From Gemmatimonadota bacterium (GTDB lineage Bacteria; Gemmatimonadota; Gemmatimonadetes; Longimicrobiales; Gaopeijiaceae): a stretch of DNA of 64,000 bases. Position 1 is the first letter of the stretch, and every line of letters begins with the position of its first letter. Below the pieces are notes generated by a model. The model was given only the letters and a program-made list of their open reading frames with translations. It had not been told where the DNA came from and did not search any database. The translations under genes were made by a program, and so were the position numbers. The stretch spans positions 62,001 to 126,000 of the forward strand of contig JAPPNN010000063.1 in assembly GCA_028873815.1 (NCBI GenBank), read 5' to 3'. Shown here in pieces: positions 25,370 to 34,191 of this stretch.

Positions 25370-26823
25370 GGTTGCGCACTCGGGAACTGCCCGTGTTCCC
25401 CGTCGCCTCCGGACCGGTCAGACCGAATGTGGACCCGGGCGTGCGCGCGGTCGACCCCCGGTCCTTCGAGCTCGGTCCCGAAGACGGGCCGCGCCTGGGC
25501 GTCGTCACCCTCGGCTGCGACAAGAACACGGTCGACTCGGAACACATGATGGCCGCGCTGGTGTCCGCCGGCGCCAGGGTCACCAGCGATGTCGAGAGCG
25601 CCGAAGTCGTGGTCGTCAATACATGCGGGTTCATCGATGCCGCCAAGGAGCAGTCCATCGACACGATCCTCAACGCCTGCGCCCTGAAGGAGCAGGGGCA
25701 GGTCAAGGCGGTGGCCGCGGTGGGGTGCATGGTGCAGCGCTATCGGGAGGAGATGGAACGCGAAATCCCTGAGGTCGACCTTTTCCTGGGGATTGCGGAG
25801 ATGTCGCGGCTGGTCCCGGAGCTGCGCACACGCGGGTACATCGGCGACGACTTCATCCCGACGATGGAGCGTCCGCTGCGCATCCTGGCCACCGAAACGC
25901 GTCACGTCTCCTTCCTCAAGGTGAGTGAGGGCTGCGACCACCGCTGCGCCTTCTGCGCCATTCCCCACATGCGCGGCCTGCACCGTTCCGCGGATCTCGA
26001 GAGTCTGGTCGCGGAGGCGCGTGCGCTGGGCGAGCAGGGCGTCCGCGAGCTGAGCCTGGTCTCGCAGGATACGACGTGGTACGGGCGGGATCTGTGGCGC
26101 CACGATCGCTCGGCGCCCCTCCTTCAGGACCTGCTGGAGGCGCTGCTGGAGGGCACGGGGGTGGACTGGTACCGGCTCTTGTACATGTATCCGTCCGGGA
26201 TCACGCCCGACCTCGTGTCGCTGCTCGCTCGCGAGCCCCGCCTGCTGCCGTATCTGGACATGCCGCTGCAACACGGGAGCGACCGGATCCTGACGCGGAT
26301 GCGGCGCCCGGAGCGGCAGTCCACGATTCGCGAGCGGGTCCGTTGGCTCAGGGACAGTATCGACGACCTCACCCTGCGTACGACCGTGATTGTCGGCTTT
26401 CCCGGGGAGACCGACGACGACGTGCGCGAGATGATGGACTTCCTCGAAGAGATCCGGTTCGACCGGGTCGGCGCCTTCGCGTATTCCATCGAGGAGGGAA
26501 CCGCGGCCGCCGCAATGCCCGACCAGGTGCCCGACGAAGTCAAGGCGGAGCGGCTGGAACTCGTGATGGAGCGACAAAGGGAGATTTCGTACGAGTCGAA
26601 CCGTGCGAAGATCGGGTGCCGCGAGAGCGTACTCGTGGACTCGCTTACAACCGAGGAAGAGGGATGCCAGGCCGTGGGGCGCAGCCGGGGCCAGGCCCCC
26701 GAGGTCGATGGCAGGACCTGGTTGAAGGAGTTGGGGCGGGCGCGCCCGGGTGACATCGTGGAGGTGGAGATCGTGGACGCCGACGACTACGACCTTACCG
26801 GAAGGGTGCTGTTGAATGCCTAG
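25366..26823 (+). CDS. rimO: RimO, ribosomal protein S12 methylthiotransferase
   Basis: RimO is a radical-SAM enzyme that adds a methylthio group to an aspartate of ribosomal protein S12. The 485-residue product has the N-terminal UPF0004 domain with LGCDKNTVDSE (Cys51) and NTCGF, the radical-SAM cluster CDHRCAFC (Cys190, Cys194, Cys197), and a C-terminal TRAM-like domain. The DKN motif after the first cysteine is specific to RimO versus MiaB (usually GCQMN). An N-terminal extension of about 40 residues precedes the usual start. ATG 25366 overlaps the lolA stop. The next gene begins inside its last eight bases. Confidence 0.93.
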   Translation: MRLRTRELPVFPVASGPVRPNVDPGVRAVDPRSFELGPEDGPRLGVVTLGCDKNTVDSEHMMAALVSAGARVTSDVESAEVVVVNTCGFIDAAKEQSIDTILNACALKEQGQVKAVAAVGCMVQRYREEMEREIPEVDLFLGIAEMSRLVPELRTRGYIGDDFIPTMERPLRILATETRHVSFLKVSEGCDHRCAFCAIPHMRGLHRSADLESLVAEARALGEQGVRELSLVSQDTTWYGRDLWRHDRSAPLLQDLLEALLEGTGVDWYRLLYMYPSGITPDLVSLLAREPRLLPYLDMPLQHGSDRILTRMRRPERQSTIRERVRWLRDSIDDLTLRTTVIVGFPGETDDDVREMMDFLEEIRFDRVGAFAYSIEEGTAAAAMPDQVPDEVKAERLELVMERQREISYESNRAKIGCRESVLVDSLTTEEEGCQAVGRSRGQAPEVDGRTWLKELGRARPGDIVEVEIVDADDYDLTGRVLLNA

Positions 26824-27772
26824 CGCAAAGCGCCGTGTGCAAGTGGGTGTCATAGGGACGGGTGCCGTCAGCCAGCTCATGCACCTGCCGATTCTGTCCG
26901 AGCGCGCCGACGTCGAGGTCGCGGCCATATCGGATCTGGACGATCTGAAGGCGCGCGCCGTCGCCGGGCGCTTCGGCGTGCCGCGAATCCTGGACGACGA
27001 CGCCCTGGTCGCGGACGACGGGATCGACGGGGTCGTGATCAGCGCACCGAACTTTCTTCACGAGGGGCTCGTGGCGAACTGTCTCAAGGCGGGGAAGCAC
27101 GTGCTGGTCGAGCGGCCCCTGGCACTGTCGTCGGGCGGCGTGCGCTGGGTGCTCGAACAGGCGCAGGGCACGGGACGCGGCGTCGTGCTGGGGATGTCGC
27201 ACCGGTACCAGCCGGACGTCAGCGCGCTCCGCGCAGTAATCGCCGACGGTGGGCTCGGAGAGGTGAGCACCGCCCGGATCGACTGGCTAAACCAGGCCGT
27301 CCGGCGGCCCCGCACGGGATGGCGGCGGCGCGCGCTCGAATCAGGCGGCGGAGCGCTGATGGATCTGGGTGTGCCAGCGCTGGACCTCGCGCTGTGGGTC
27401 CTCGGCTATCCCAGGGTTGTCCGTGTCTCCGCGCTCACGCCGGGGGACGGGTTCGATGTGGAGGAAGAAGCCCACCTCCATGCGGTGACTGAGGACGGAG
27501 TCGGCATTGTGCTCGCGGCAAGCTGGCGCTACCACGGAACCGAGGACCGGCACTCGCTGCAGGTCCTCGGCGCCGAGGGCTCGGCCCGGCTCTCGCCGCT
27601 GTCGATCTTCACGGAGAAGGACGGGCGGGCCGTAAACGTGACTCCGCGGCTGCCCATTCCGCGCGGCGGCGAAGATGTCTACACGAGCGGGTATCGCCGT
27701 CTGCTGGATCACTTCGTACGCGTGACGGCCGGGGAGGCCGCCCCGAACCGCCTGCCGAGCAAGCCGTCCTGA
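26816..27772 (+). CDS. Gfo/Idh/MocA-like NAD(P)-binding protein, altered active site, C-terminal frameshift
   Basis: This is a member of the Gfo/Idh/MocA oxidoreductase family, with a Rossmann motif GVIGTGAVS (11-19) and the two-domain layout. Two usually catalytic residues are changed: the EKP motif reads ERP (99-101), and the DxGxHxxD motif reads DLGVPALD (183-190), so the lysine and histidine are Arg and Pro. The open frame ends at 27772 (318 residues), but another frame continues with PAEQAVLMGLIEGAYESAREG and stops at 27834, exactly overlapping the lnt start. One extra C in the run near 27741-27744 would join them. The gene therefore probably spans 26816-27834, broken by a real or sequencing frameshift. 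Function unknown; a non-catalytic role is possible. Confidence 0.8.
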   Translation: MPSAKRRVQVGVIGTGAVSQLMHLPILSERADVEVAAISDLDDLKARAVAGRFGVPRILDDDALVADDGIDGVVISAPNFLHEGLVANCLKAGKHVLVERPLALSSGGVRWVLEQAQGTGRGVVLGMSHRYQPDVSALRAVIADGGLGEVSTARIDWLNQAVRRPRTGWRRRALESGGGALMDLGVPALDLALWVLGYPRVVRVSALTPGDGFDVEEEAHLHAVTEDGVGIVLAASWRYHGTEDRHSLQVLGAEGSARLSPLSIFTEKDGRAVNVTPRLPIPRGGEDVYTSGYRRLLDHFVRVTAGEAAPNRLPSKPS

Positions 27773-27833
27773 TGGGTCTCATCGAGGGGGCGTACGAGTC
27801 GGCGCGGGAGGGCCGGGAAGTCTCCTTGCGCTG

Positions 27834-29465
27834 ATGCGGGTCGCGGGTAACGTGACGCTGCGCCCGATCCTGCTGGCGGCGGCGTCCGGTGTCCTCGTGG
27901 GCGCGACCTTCTCGCCGCATGGAGGTCCGGTCCTGCCCTTTCTTGCCTTCGCTCCGCTCGCGTTTGCCCTCCGCTCCAACTCGCAGCCCTTCGCACCGGG
28001 TTTCGTGACCGCGGCGCTCGCCCACGGGATTGGCCTGTACTGGATGATCCCCGCGCTGTCCTGGAGAACGGCGCTTGCCGTGCCCGTGTACCTGCTCGTA
28101 CTCGTGATGATCGGCATTGTCGCCGGGGCCGCCACCACCGGCGCGGTCAACCTCCATCGAGCGAGACGCTGGCCGCTCCCGCTTTCGCTGGCGATGTGCT
28201 GGACAGGCCTTGAATGGACTGCGGCCCACGTACCCGGCGTCTCCTACGCCTGGCTGAATGCCGGTGGATCGCTTGCGTGGTATCCCCCGGCCGCCGCCGG
28301 GGCCGAGCTCCTGGGTGTACGGCTGCTCACGGTCTGGACGGTCGCCTGCGGGGCGGTGGTCGCGGGCGCCGCGAAGGGTAGGTGGGCCGACAAGGGCGGC
28401 TCGACCACGAATGGCGGCCGGGGGGAATGGTTGCGGGGGACACCGGGGCGGGCGCTTTTGCTGGCAGGGCTGGTGGGAATTCCATTGACGCTCGGCAGCG
28501 CTCGCCAGCAGGGCTTCACGGGGCCCACCGTGGAAGACCCCTTGTTGCGGGTGGCGATGGTACAGGCCGGCCATGGCCGCGTGGTCGCGGGCGACGAGAG
28601 CGGAAACCGGCCAGAGGCGGCGGAAGGCGTGGCGCAATGGATCGAACCGCTGCGCGCTCTGCGCCAGACCGAGCACTTCGACATCGCGGTGTTTCCCGAG
28701 CGGCATGTGGCCGCGACGCTCCGAGACCCGGCCGGTAGCACGGTGTCGGCGACGGGCCGGGAAGCGGCAGGACTTGCCACCGCACTTGGCGTGCCGCTGA
28801 TTGTGGGCGCGCTCGACGGCCAGGTCACGGATGCGGGCGCGGACACGCTCTGGTACAACGCCGCCTTCGCGTTGAGCCCGGACGGGACGCCTTCCCGCGC
28901 CTACCGCAAGCGCCGCCTGGTCCCGGGGCTGGAGGCGGCGGGCCTGGTCGGAGATCCGTTCGGGGCCCGGAACCGGGGCTATGCCGCAGGTCGCGAAGCG
29001 CTGCCGCTGACTGCCGGGGGCAACAGCGTCGGCGCCATGGTCTGCTATGACTCGGCGTACGGGGAGACCGCCCGGGCGCTTGTCCGTGCTGGTGCGGAGT
29101 GGCTCGCCGTCCTGTCGAACGACGACTGGCTGGACCCCGATCTGCCCTTGCGCGTGACATGGGCCTACTGGCAGCATGCCACCCACGGCCGGCTGCGGGC
29201 CATCGAGAACAGGATCGGTCTCGTCCAGGTCGCATCCACGGGGTACACATTCGCGGTCACGCCCGCCGGTACCGGCCCCGAATCCCTTCTGGAGCCGGGT
29301 GCGGAGGGCATTGCAGTGGCGGGTGTCGGCCACAGGGCCACCACGACGCTGTTCACGAGGGTCGGGGATGTCCTGGGTCTGGCCTGCTTCGTCGTCTTCG
29401 TCGGGGGACTGTTCACGCGCAGCGGCCGGAACGGGAATCTCCCGCCGCCGCCGACCCGTCATTAG
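27834..29465 (+). CDS. lnt: Lnt, apolipoprotein N-acyltransferase
   Basis: Lnt adds the third acyl chain to lipoproteins after signal cleavage, in the inner membrane. The 543-residue product has several N-terminal membrane segments up to about residue 215, a periplasmic nitrilase-like domain, and a last membrane segment (about 510-530). The catalytic triad is visible: Glu289 (FPERHV), Lys359 (YRKRRLVP) and Cys404 (VCYDS). SNDDW follows as in the family. The ATG at 27834 overlaps a TGA stop of the shifted upstream frame (TGATG), which suggests coupling. The many lipoproteins in the window are expected substrates. Confidence 0.9.
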   Translation: MRVAGNVTLRPILLAAASGVLVGATFSPHGGPVLPFLAFAPLAFALRSNSQPFAPGFVTAALAHGIGLYWMIPALSWRTALAVPVYLLVLVMIGIVAGAATTGAVNLHRARRWPLPLSLAMCWTGLEWTAAHVPGVSYAWLNAGGSLAWYPPAAAGAELLGVRLLTVWTVACGAVVAGAAKGRWADKGGSTTNGGRGEWLRGTPGRALLLAGLVGIPLTLGSARQQGFTGPTVEDPLLRVAMVQAGHGRVVAGDESGNRPEAAEGVAQWIEPLRALRQTEHFDIAVFPERHVAATLRDPAGSTVSATGREAAGLATALGVPLIVGALDGQVTDAGADTLWYNAAFALSPDGTPSRAYRKRRLVPGLEAAGLVGDPFGARNRGYAAGREALPLTAGGNSVGAMVCYDSAYGETARALVRAGAEWLAVLSNDDWLDPDLPLRVTWAYWQHATHGRLRAIENRIGLVQVASTGYTFAVTPAGTGPESLLEPGAEGIAVAGVGHRATTTLFTRVGDVLGLACFVVFVGGLFTRSGRNGNLPPPPTRH

Positions 29466-29498
29466 TTTACCTCTCCCCCTTTCACGAAGAGCCGGTAC

Positions 29499-29984
29499 AT
29501 GCTGGACGAAATCAAGGCGAAGATCTCCGAGGAGGTCGAGACGCTCACTCACGAACTCAACGTCGAACTGCCGGACAGGATCCAGAAGGCGGTCGAACTG
29601 GGTGACCTGCGCGAGAACGCGGAGTACAAGTCCGCGCTGGAGCGCCAGCAGTTCGTTCAGGCGAGGATCGGGCACCTGGCCGGTCGCATGGCCGAAATCT
29701 CGAAGATCAACGTCGCGGACATGCCGTTGGACCGGGCGGGTTTCGGGTCCAGGCTCACGGTGCAGGATCTTGCGCTCGACCGCGAGGTCACCTTTACGAT
29801 CGTGGCGGGTGACTACATCGACCTGGAGGCAGGGCACGTCTCCCTGGACTCGCCGATCGGGAGGGGGCTGACCGGTTCCCGCGAAGGCGATGAGGTCACG
29901 ATCGAACTGCCCGCGGGCCAGCGGCGGTTCCGGGTCGTTGAGTTGGCCACCTTGCCCCGGCAGTTGGCTGATGGGGGCAAGTAG
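29499..29984 (+). CDS. greA: GreA/GreB-type transcript cleavage factor
   Basis: Gre factors insert a coiled coil into the secondary channel of RNA polymerase and stimulate cleavage of backtracked RNA. The 161-residue product has the N-terminal coiled coil with GDLRENAEYKSALERQ (36-51), where the acidic tip residues lie, and a C-terminal FKBP-like domain with SPIGRGLTGSREGDEV. Length is normal for GreA. It follows lnt after 33 bases and is the last gene of the long plus-strand run; the next gene is convergent. Confidence 0.92.
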   Translation: MLDEIKAKISEEVETLTHELNVELPDRIQKAVELGDLRENAEYKSALERQQFVQARIGHLAGRMAEISKINVADMPLDRAGFGSRLTVQDLALDREVTFTIVAGDYIDLEAGHVSLDSPIGRGLTGSREGDEVTIELPAGQRRFRVVELATLPRQLADGGK

Positions 29985-30038
29985 CCTCGCCCTTCGGCCC
30001 GTCCGCCTGTTGTCCGGCTCACCGAACCGGCGCCCGCG

Positions 30039-32969
30039 TCAATTTCCCTTCAAGATCGACTCGTAGACGATCGGCCGCAGCAAGCGGTCCACGGGTGCCC
30101 CGCCGAACGGCTGGAGCTGGGTCCATGCGAAGGCGACGAGATCCTCCGCCGGATCGATCCAGAAATAGGTGTTGGCGACACCTGACCACCAGTACGCGCC
30201 GTCCTCCTCGTCGGCGGGCACCGCGAAACCGAGTCCGAATCCGGTATCGCCGAGCCCGGGCAGAATCGGGATCAGGTCGCTCGACAGGTGGTTGCGCGTC
30301 ATTCGCCGTACGGTTTGTGGCTGCAGCAACCGGACCCCGTCCAATTCTCCATCGCGGAGCAGCATCTGCGAGAAACGGAGGTAGTCAGTCGCAGTAGACG
30401 TGAGGCCTCCGCCGCCGGAAAACCAGGTGGCGGGCCGGGTGAATGCGTCGTCGCCCGCCCGGCCGGCGGGTTGCAGCCCTCGCCTGGACATCCGGTACAT
30501 CCGCGTGAACCGGTCGTGCTTCCCTGCGGGCACATGGAACCCGGTATCGTCCATGCCCAGGGGATCGAAGATGCGCTCGCGGAAGAAGTCGTCCAGCGAT
30601 TGGCCCGACACGACTTCCACGACGCGCCCGAGGACATCGGTGGACATGCTGTACACCCAACGGTCACCGGGGTCGTCGACGAGCGGGAGCGCGGCGATGA
30701 CGTCGACGCGCTCTTCGAGATCCTGCCGTGATCCGGTGGAGCCGGCGTATAGCGCGCGATTGTACATCGAGTCCACCGGACTGTCACCGAAGATCCCGTA
30801 GGTGAGCCCCGAGGTGTGCGTCAGGAGGTCGCGGATCAGGATGGGGCGGTCGGGGGGACGGGTGGCGCCGCCATCGTACACCGCGGCGTCGGCAAACTCG
30901 GGGATAACGCTCGCAAGCTCGTCGTCGAGAGACAGCATCCCTTCCTCGACGAGCATCATGGCGGCCACACTCGTCACGGGCTTGGTCATCGAGTAGATGC
31001 GAAAGATGTCATCGGGTTCCAGCGGGTCCTGGTCGAGCACGCGCCAACCGTGCGCCTCCCAGTGCACGACCTCGCCGCGCCGCGCCACCATGGTCATGAT
31101 CCCGGCGGTGCGGCCGGCGTCGATGAACTGCTGCATCGTCGGACCGATTCGGGCCAGAACCTCGCTGGACAGGCCCACATCCTCCGGAGCGGCGGTCGTC
31201 CGGACCGCTTGGCCGGCCGGCCCGGGATCGGCGTCGAGCGCGAAGGTCCATATGTAGGGGGCTCCAACCCTGGACACGAGCCCGGCCGCGATCGATACGT
31301 ACTGTCGGCCGTCGATCGAATAGGTGACGGGAGATCCCGCGCCGCCGCCGACATCTGCGGACCAGAGTTCCTGTCCCGTGCGTGCGTCGAGGGCGGCCAG
31401 ATTGGAATCGGTAGCCCAGAACACGAGGTTGCCGCCAGTGGTCATCGTGCCGCCGTGGTCTCCCTCGGCCGGGACCCGCCATACCTCACGGTTCTCTGCG
31501 GGGTCCCAGCCCAACAACAGATTCCGAGGCCCCTTCAACGCCGGCCGCTCCGGCCGGTTGCCCTCGTCGCTCCGAACTGTCCCGGTGTTCCACCTGCCTT
31601 GCTCGTACTCGTAAGTGCCGGTCATCTCGTAGTAGGAGTTGTTGTTGGTCGCCGGCAGGTAGACGAGTCCGGTTCCCGGGTTGAACGACATGGTGTGCCA
31701 GTTGTGGGCACCACTCGGCCCGGGGGCCAGGTAGACGCCCCGTCCGGTCATGCCATACCGCGCTTCCGGCGTCTCGACCGGGCGCCCGGTCGCGGGGTCC
31801 ACGCCGGACGCCCAAGTCAGGTCGTCGGCGAAGGCTTCCGCGGATATCAGCTCTCCCGTAATCCGGTCGACGACGTAGAAGAAGCCGTTTTTCGGCGCCT
31901 GCACGATGACCTGTCGCTCGCGGCCGCCGATCTCGAGGTCCAGCAGCATGAGAGGCTGCGTGGCCGTGTAGTCCCAGTCATCGCCCGGGGTGGTCTGGTA
32001 GTGCCAGACGATCGAGCCGTCAGCGACGTCCAGCGCCACGATGGCCGAGAGGTAGAGGTTGTCCCCGCCACCGGGACTGCGATGGTCGCGGTTCCAGGGC
32101 GATCCGTTCCCGGTGCCGATGTAGAACAGCCCCGCGGACTCGTCGTGGACCATGGCATCCCAGACCGTTCCGCCGCCGCCTGCGATCCACCACTCACCGG
32201 TCCAGGTCTCGGCTGCCGCGCGCATCGCTTCACTTTCGAATCCGAGCGCGGGATTCCCGGGCACCGTGTAGGTACGCCACAGCTGCTCCCCGGTCCCGGC
32301 GTCGTACGCTGAGACGTAGCCGCGCACGCCGTACTCGGCGCCGCCGTTGCCGATGATGACCGCGCTGCCCGTCACACGGGGCGCCCCGGTGATGGTGTAG
32401 TCCGAGCCGGGCGGGGTCGTCTGCGTGGTCCACCTGACCGATCCGTCGTGGCGGTCGAGTGCCACCAGGCGGCCGTCGAGCAACGCCGCGTAGACGATGT
32501 CGCCATCCACCGCGACGCCGCGGTTGACATCGCCGCAGCATGCGCGGGGCCCGCCGTTCTCGGCGTCGGGAATCCCCGGATCCCAGCGCCAGATCTCCTC
32601 GCCGGTGGCCGCGTCCAGCGCGAACACGAAACTGAGGGCGCCGGTGGCGTACATGACACCGTCCACGACCAGCGGCGTCGTCTCAAGGCGGGCGCCGGTC
32701 TTCGGGATTTCCCAGCGCCACGCGAGTTCGAGTCCGCCGACGTTGTCCGTGTTGATCTGGTCGAGCGGACTGTAGCGTGTCTCGGCCGCGTCGCGCCCGT
32801 GCATGGGCCACTGCGAGACGGCGCGGCCGGTGGTGGTCTGCTGTCCGGCCGCCAACGAGCCACCGGTGCCTGCGAATGCCGCCAGCATGCCCGCGACCGC
32901 AAACAGGGTGGGCATTGCACGGGCGGTTCGGGCGAAGAGAAGCGTTGGGGCCAGGGGTGTCGGCTTCAT
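30039..32969 (-). CDS. PQQ dehydrogenase fused to beta-lactamase-like serine hydrolase
   Basis: One frame of 977 residues encodes two enzymes. After a signal peptide (about 1-42), residues about 48-585 form an eight-bladed quinoprotein propeller of the PQQ alcohol dehydrogenase type, with the vicinal cysteine pair Cys144-Cys145 (ACCGDVNRG) and several W-motif repeats such as ALDAATGEEIWRW. From about 590 the sequence is a class C beta-lactamase/penicillin-binding-protein-like hydrolase, with SMTK (Ser660, Lys663) and YSM (Tyr773). There is no cytochrome domain, so electrons must leave through a separate carrier. The ATG at 32969 is chosen because the signal peptide follows; the frame is open 36 codons further. 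It is divergent from the cytochrome gene. Substrates are unknown, and a PQQ alcohol dehydrogenase fused to a serine hydrolase is uncommon. Confidence 0.82.
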   Translation of the reverse strand: MKPTPLAPTLLFARTARAMPTLFAVAGMLAAFAGTGGSLAAGQQTTTGRAVSQWPMHGRDAAETRYSPLDQINTDNVGGLELAWRWEIPKTGARLETTPLVVDGVMYATGALSFVFALDAATGEEIWRWDPGIPDAENGGPRACCGDVNRGVAVDGDIVYAALLDGRLVALDRHDGSVRWTTQTTPPGSDYTITGAPRVTGSAVIIGNGGAEYGVRGYVSAYDAGTGEQLWRTYTVPGNPALGFESEAMRAAAETWTGEWWIAGGGGTVWDAMVHDESAGLFYIGTGNGSPWNRDHRSPGGGDNLYLSAIVALDVADGSIVWHYQTTPGDDWDYTATQPLMLLDLEIGGRERQVIVQAPKNGFFYVVDRITGELISAEAFADDLTWASGVDPATGRPVETPEARYGMTGRGVYLAPGPSGAHNWHTMSFNPGTGLVYLPATNNNSYYEMTGTYEYEQGRWNTGTVRSDEGNRPERPALKGPRNLLLGWDPAENREVWRVPAEGDHGGTMTTGGNLVFWATDSNLAALDARTGQELWSADVGGGAGSPVTYSIDGRQYVSIAAGLVSRVGAPYIWTFALDADPGPAGQAVRTTAAPEDVGLSSEVLARIGPTMQQFIDAGRTAGIMTMVARRGEVVHWEAHGWRVLDQDPLEPDDIFRIYSMTKPVTSVAAMMLVEEGMLSLDDELASVIPEFADAAVYDGGATRPPDRPILIRDLLTHTSGLTYGIFGDSPVDSMYNRALYAGSTGSRQDLEERVDVIAALPLVDDPGDRWVYSMSTDVLGRVVEVVSGQSLDDFFRERIFDPLGMDDTGFHVPAGKHDRFTRMYRMSRRGLQPAGRAGDDAFTRPATWFSGGGGLTSTATDYLRFSQMLLRDGELDGVRLLQPQTVRRMTRNHLSSDLIPILPGLGDTGFGLGFAVPADEEDGAYWWSGVANTYFWIDPAEDLVAFAWTQLQPFGGAPVDRLLRPIVYESILKGN

Positions 32970-33094
32970 GAGGATCCCGGTTGACTGGGTGGGAGTGGTC
33001 GATTGACTCAAGATTGTGCCCGGGTCCGAGCCCGGCGCGGAACAAGATGCGTCGGGTAGCTGGATTCTGCGAATCACCGGTATCTTTGACCCTC

Positions 33095-33604
33095 ATGAGA
33101 CTGAACGATGTGCGGCTGCTCGCCTGCCTGTTGCTACCGCTGGCCGCCTGTGCGGACACCCGGGAACCGCCCGCCTTCGTCGCGGCTGCCGACTCGCGCC
33201 AGCTCATGGTCTCCGTGATCGAGCCCGCCGCCGAAGCCTACTGGGACGCCGTCGGCGTAATCATGGACGAAGAGGGCACGCACGAGATCGAGCCGCGTAC
33301 CCCGGAGGAGTGGGCGGCCGTCGAGAACGCGGCCTGGGTTCTGGCCGAGTCGGGTAACCTGCTGTTGCTGGAAGACCGCGCGCAGGGCAGGGGACACTGG
33401 ATCGCCATGTCACGCTCGATGATCGAGGTTGGGCGACGTGCGGTGGACGCGGCCGCCTCGAAGGACCCGCAGGCCGTGTTCGACATGGGCGCGGAAGTCT
33501 ACTTCGTGTGCACAGGATGCCACGCGGTCTACGCCACCGAAACGCTGCGTCCGAACGCGTTGCCGGCTGGCGACCCGCGGACCCCGGATCCACGCCGCCC
33601 ATGA
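33095..33604 (+). CDS. Lipoprotein with C-terminal CXXCH heme motif
   Basis: This 169-residue protein has a lipobox LPLAAC (Cys19) and one heme-binding motif CTGCH (139-143) close to its C-terminus. The helical, His-poor body before the motif and the C-terminal position of the heme site resemble class II cytochromes c (cytochrome c-prime or c556), which form four-helix bundles. It could accept electrons from the divergent PQQ enzyme. The ATG at 33095 has no clear ribosome binding site, and a TATCTTTG element ends six bases before it, so the transcript may be leaderless. It is coupled (ATGA) to the first DUF6644 gene. Confidence 0.78.
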   Translation: MRLNDVRLLACLLLPLAACADTREPPAFVAAADSRQLMVSVIEPAAEAYWDAVGVIMDEEGTHEIEPRTPEEWAAVENAAWVLAESGNLLLLEDRAQGRGHWIAMSRSMIEVGRRAVDAAASKDPQAVFDMGAEVYFVCTGCHAVYATETLRPNALPAGDPRTPDPRRP

Positions 33605-34158
33605 TCGAACGCTTTCTGGGCTGGCTCGGCGAAACCCCGTGGAGCGTCGCGCTTCTGGAATCGCTGTACGTGTGGCCGCTGGTGGAATCGACGCACGTCC
33701 TCGCACTGGGCCTGTTCGTCGGCACGACCGTCATGATGGACCTCCGCCTGGTGGGCATCGCCTTCCGCAGGGTGCCCGTCCAGGCATTCACCGGTCGCCT
33801 CCTGCCGTGGACGCACATCGGCTTCGCGGTCATGGCCGTCACCGGGCTCCTCCTCTTCTACTCCCAGCCACTGCGCTACTACCACAACGTCTTCTTCCGC
33901 GTGAAGGTGCTGGTGCTGATCGCGGCCGGCATCAACGCCTTCATCTTCCACCGGGGGGCGCAGCGCCAGGCAGCGGAATGGGCAGACGACGCCATGCCGT
34001 CCCGGGCGGCACGTGCGGCGGGGGCGGTTTCGCTGGCCGCCTGGACGGTGGTCGTTGTGACGGGTCGGCTCATCGCCTACAACTGGTTCGACTGCGACCT
34101 GCAGCCTCAGCCCGACTGGGTGAACTGGGCGGCGGGCTGTGCGGCCGGATCGGAGTAG
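33601..34158 (+). CDS. DUF6644-like membrane protein
   Basis: This 185-residue protein has four predicted membrane helices (about 27-49, 68-87, 99-117 and 139-159). The stretch ESTHVLALGLFVGT followed by DLRLVG fits what I recall of DUF6644. Histidines occur at 32, 72, 95 and 117, each in or at the edge of a helix, which would suit b-type heme or metal binding; this is inference. The start overlaps the upstream cytochrome stop by four bases, so the two proteins are probably made together and may exchange electrons. The function of the family is not established. Confidence 0.72.
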   Translation: MIERFLGWLGETPWSVALLESLYVWPLVESTHVLALGLFVGTTVMMDLRLVGIAFRRVPVQAFTGRLLPWTHIGFAVMAVTGLLLFYSQPLRYYHNVFFRVKVLVLIAAGINAFIFHRGAQRQAAEWADDAMPSRAARAAGAVSLAAWTVVVVTGRLIAYNWFDCDLQPQPDWVNWAAGCAAGSE

Positions 34159-34191
34159 GGATCGTGTCCCTGGCCGTCGCGGCGTAGCCCA

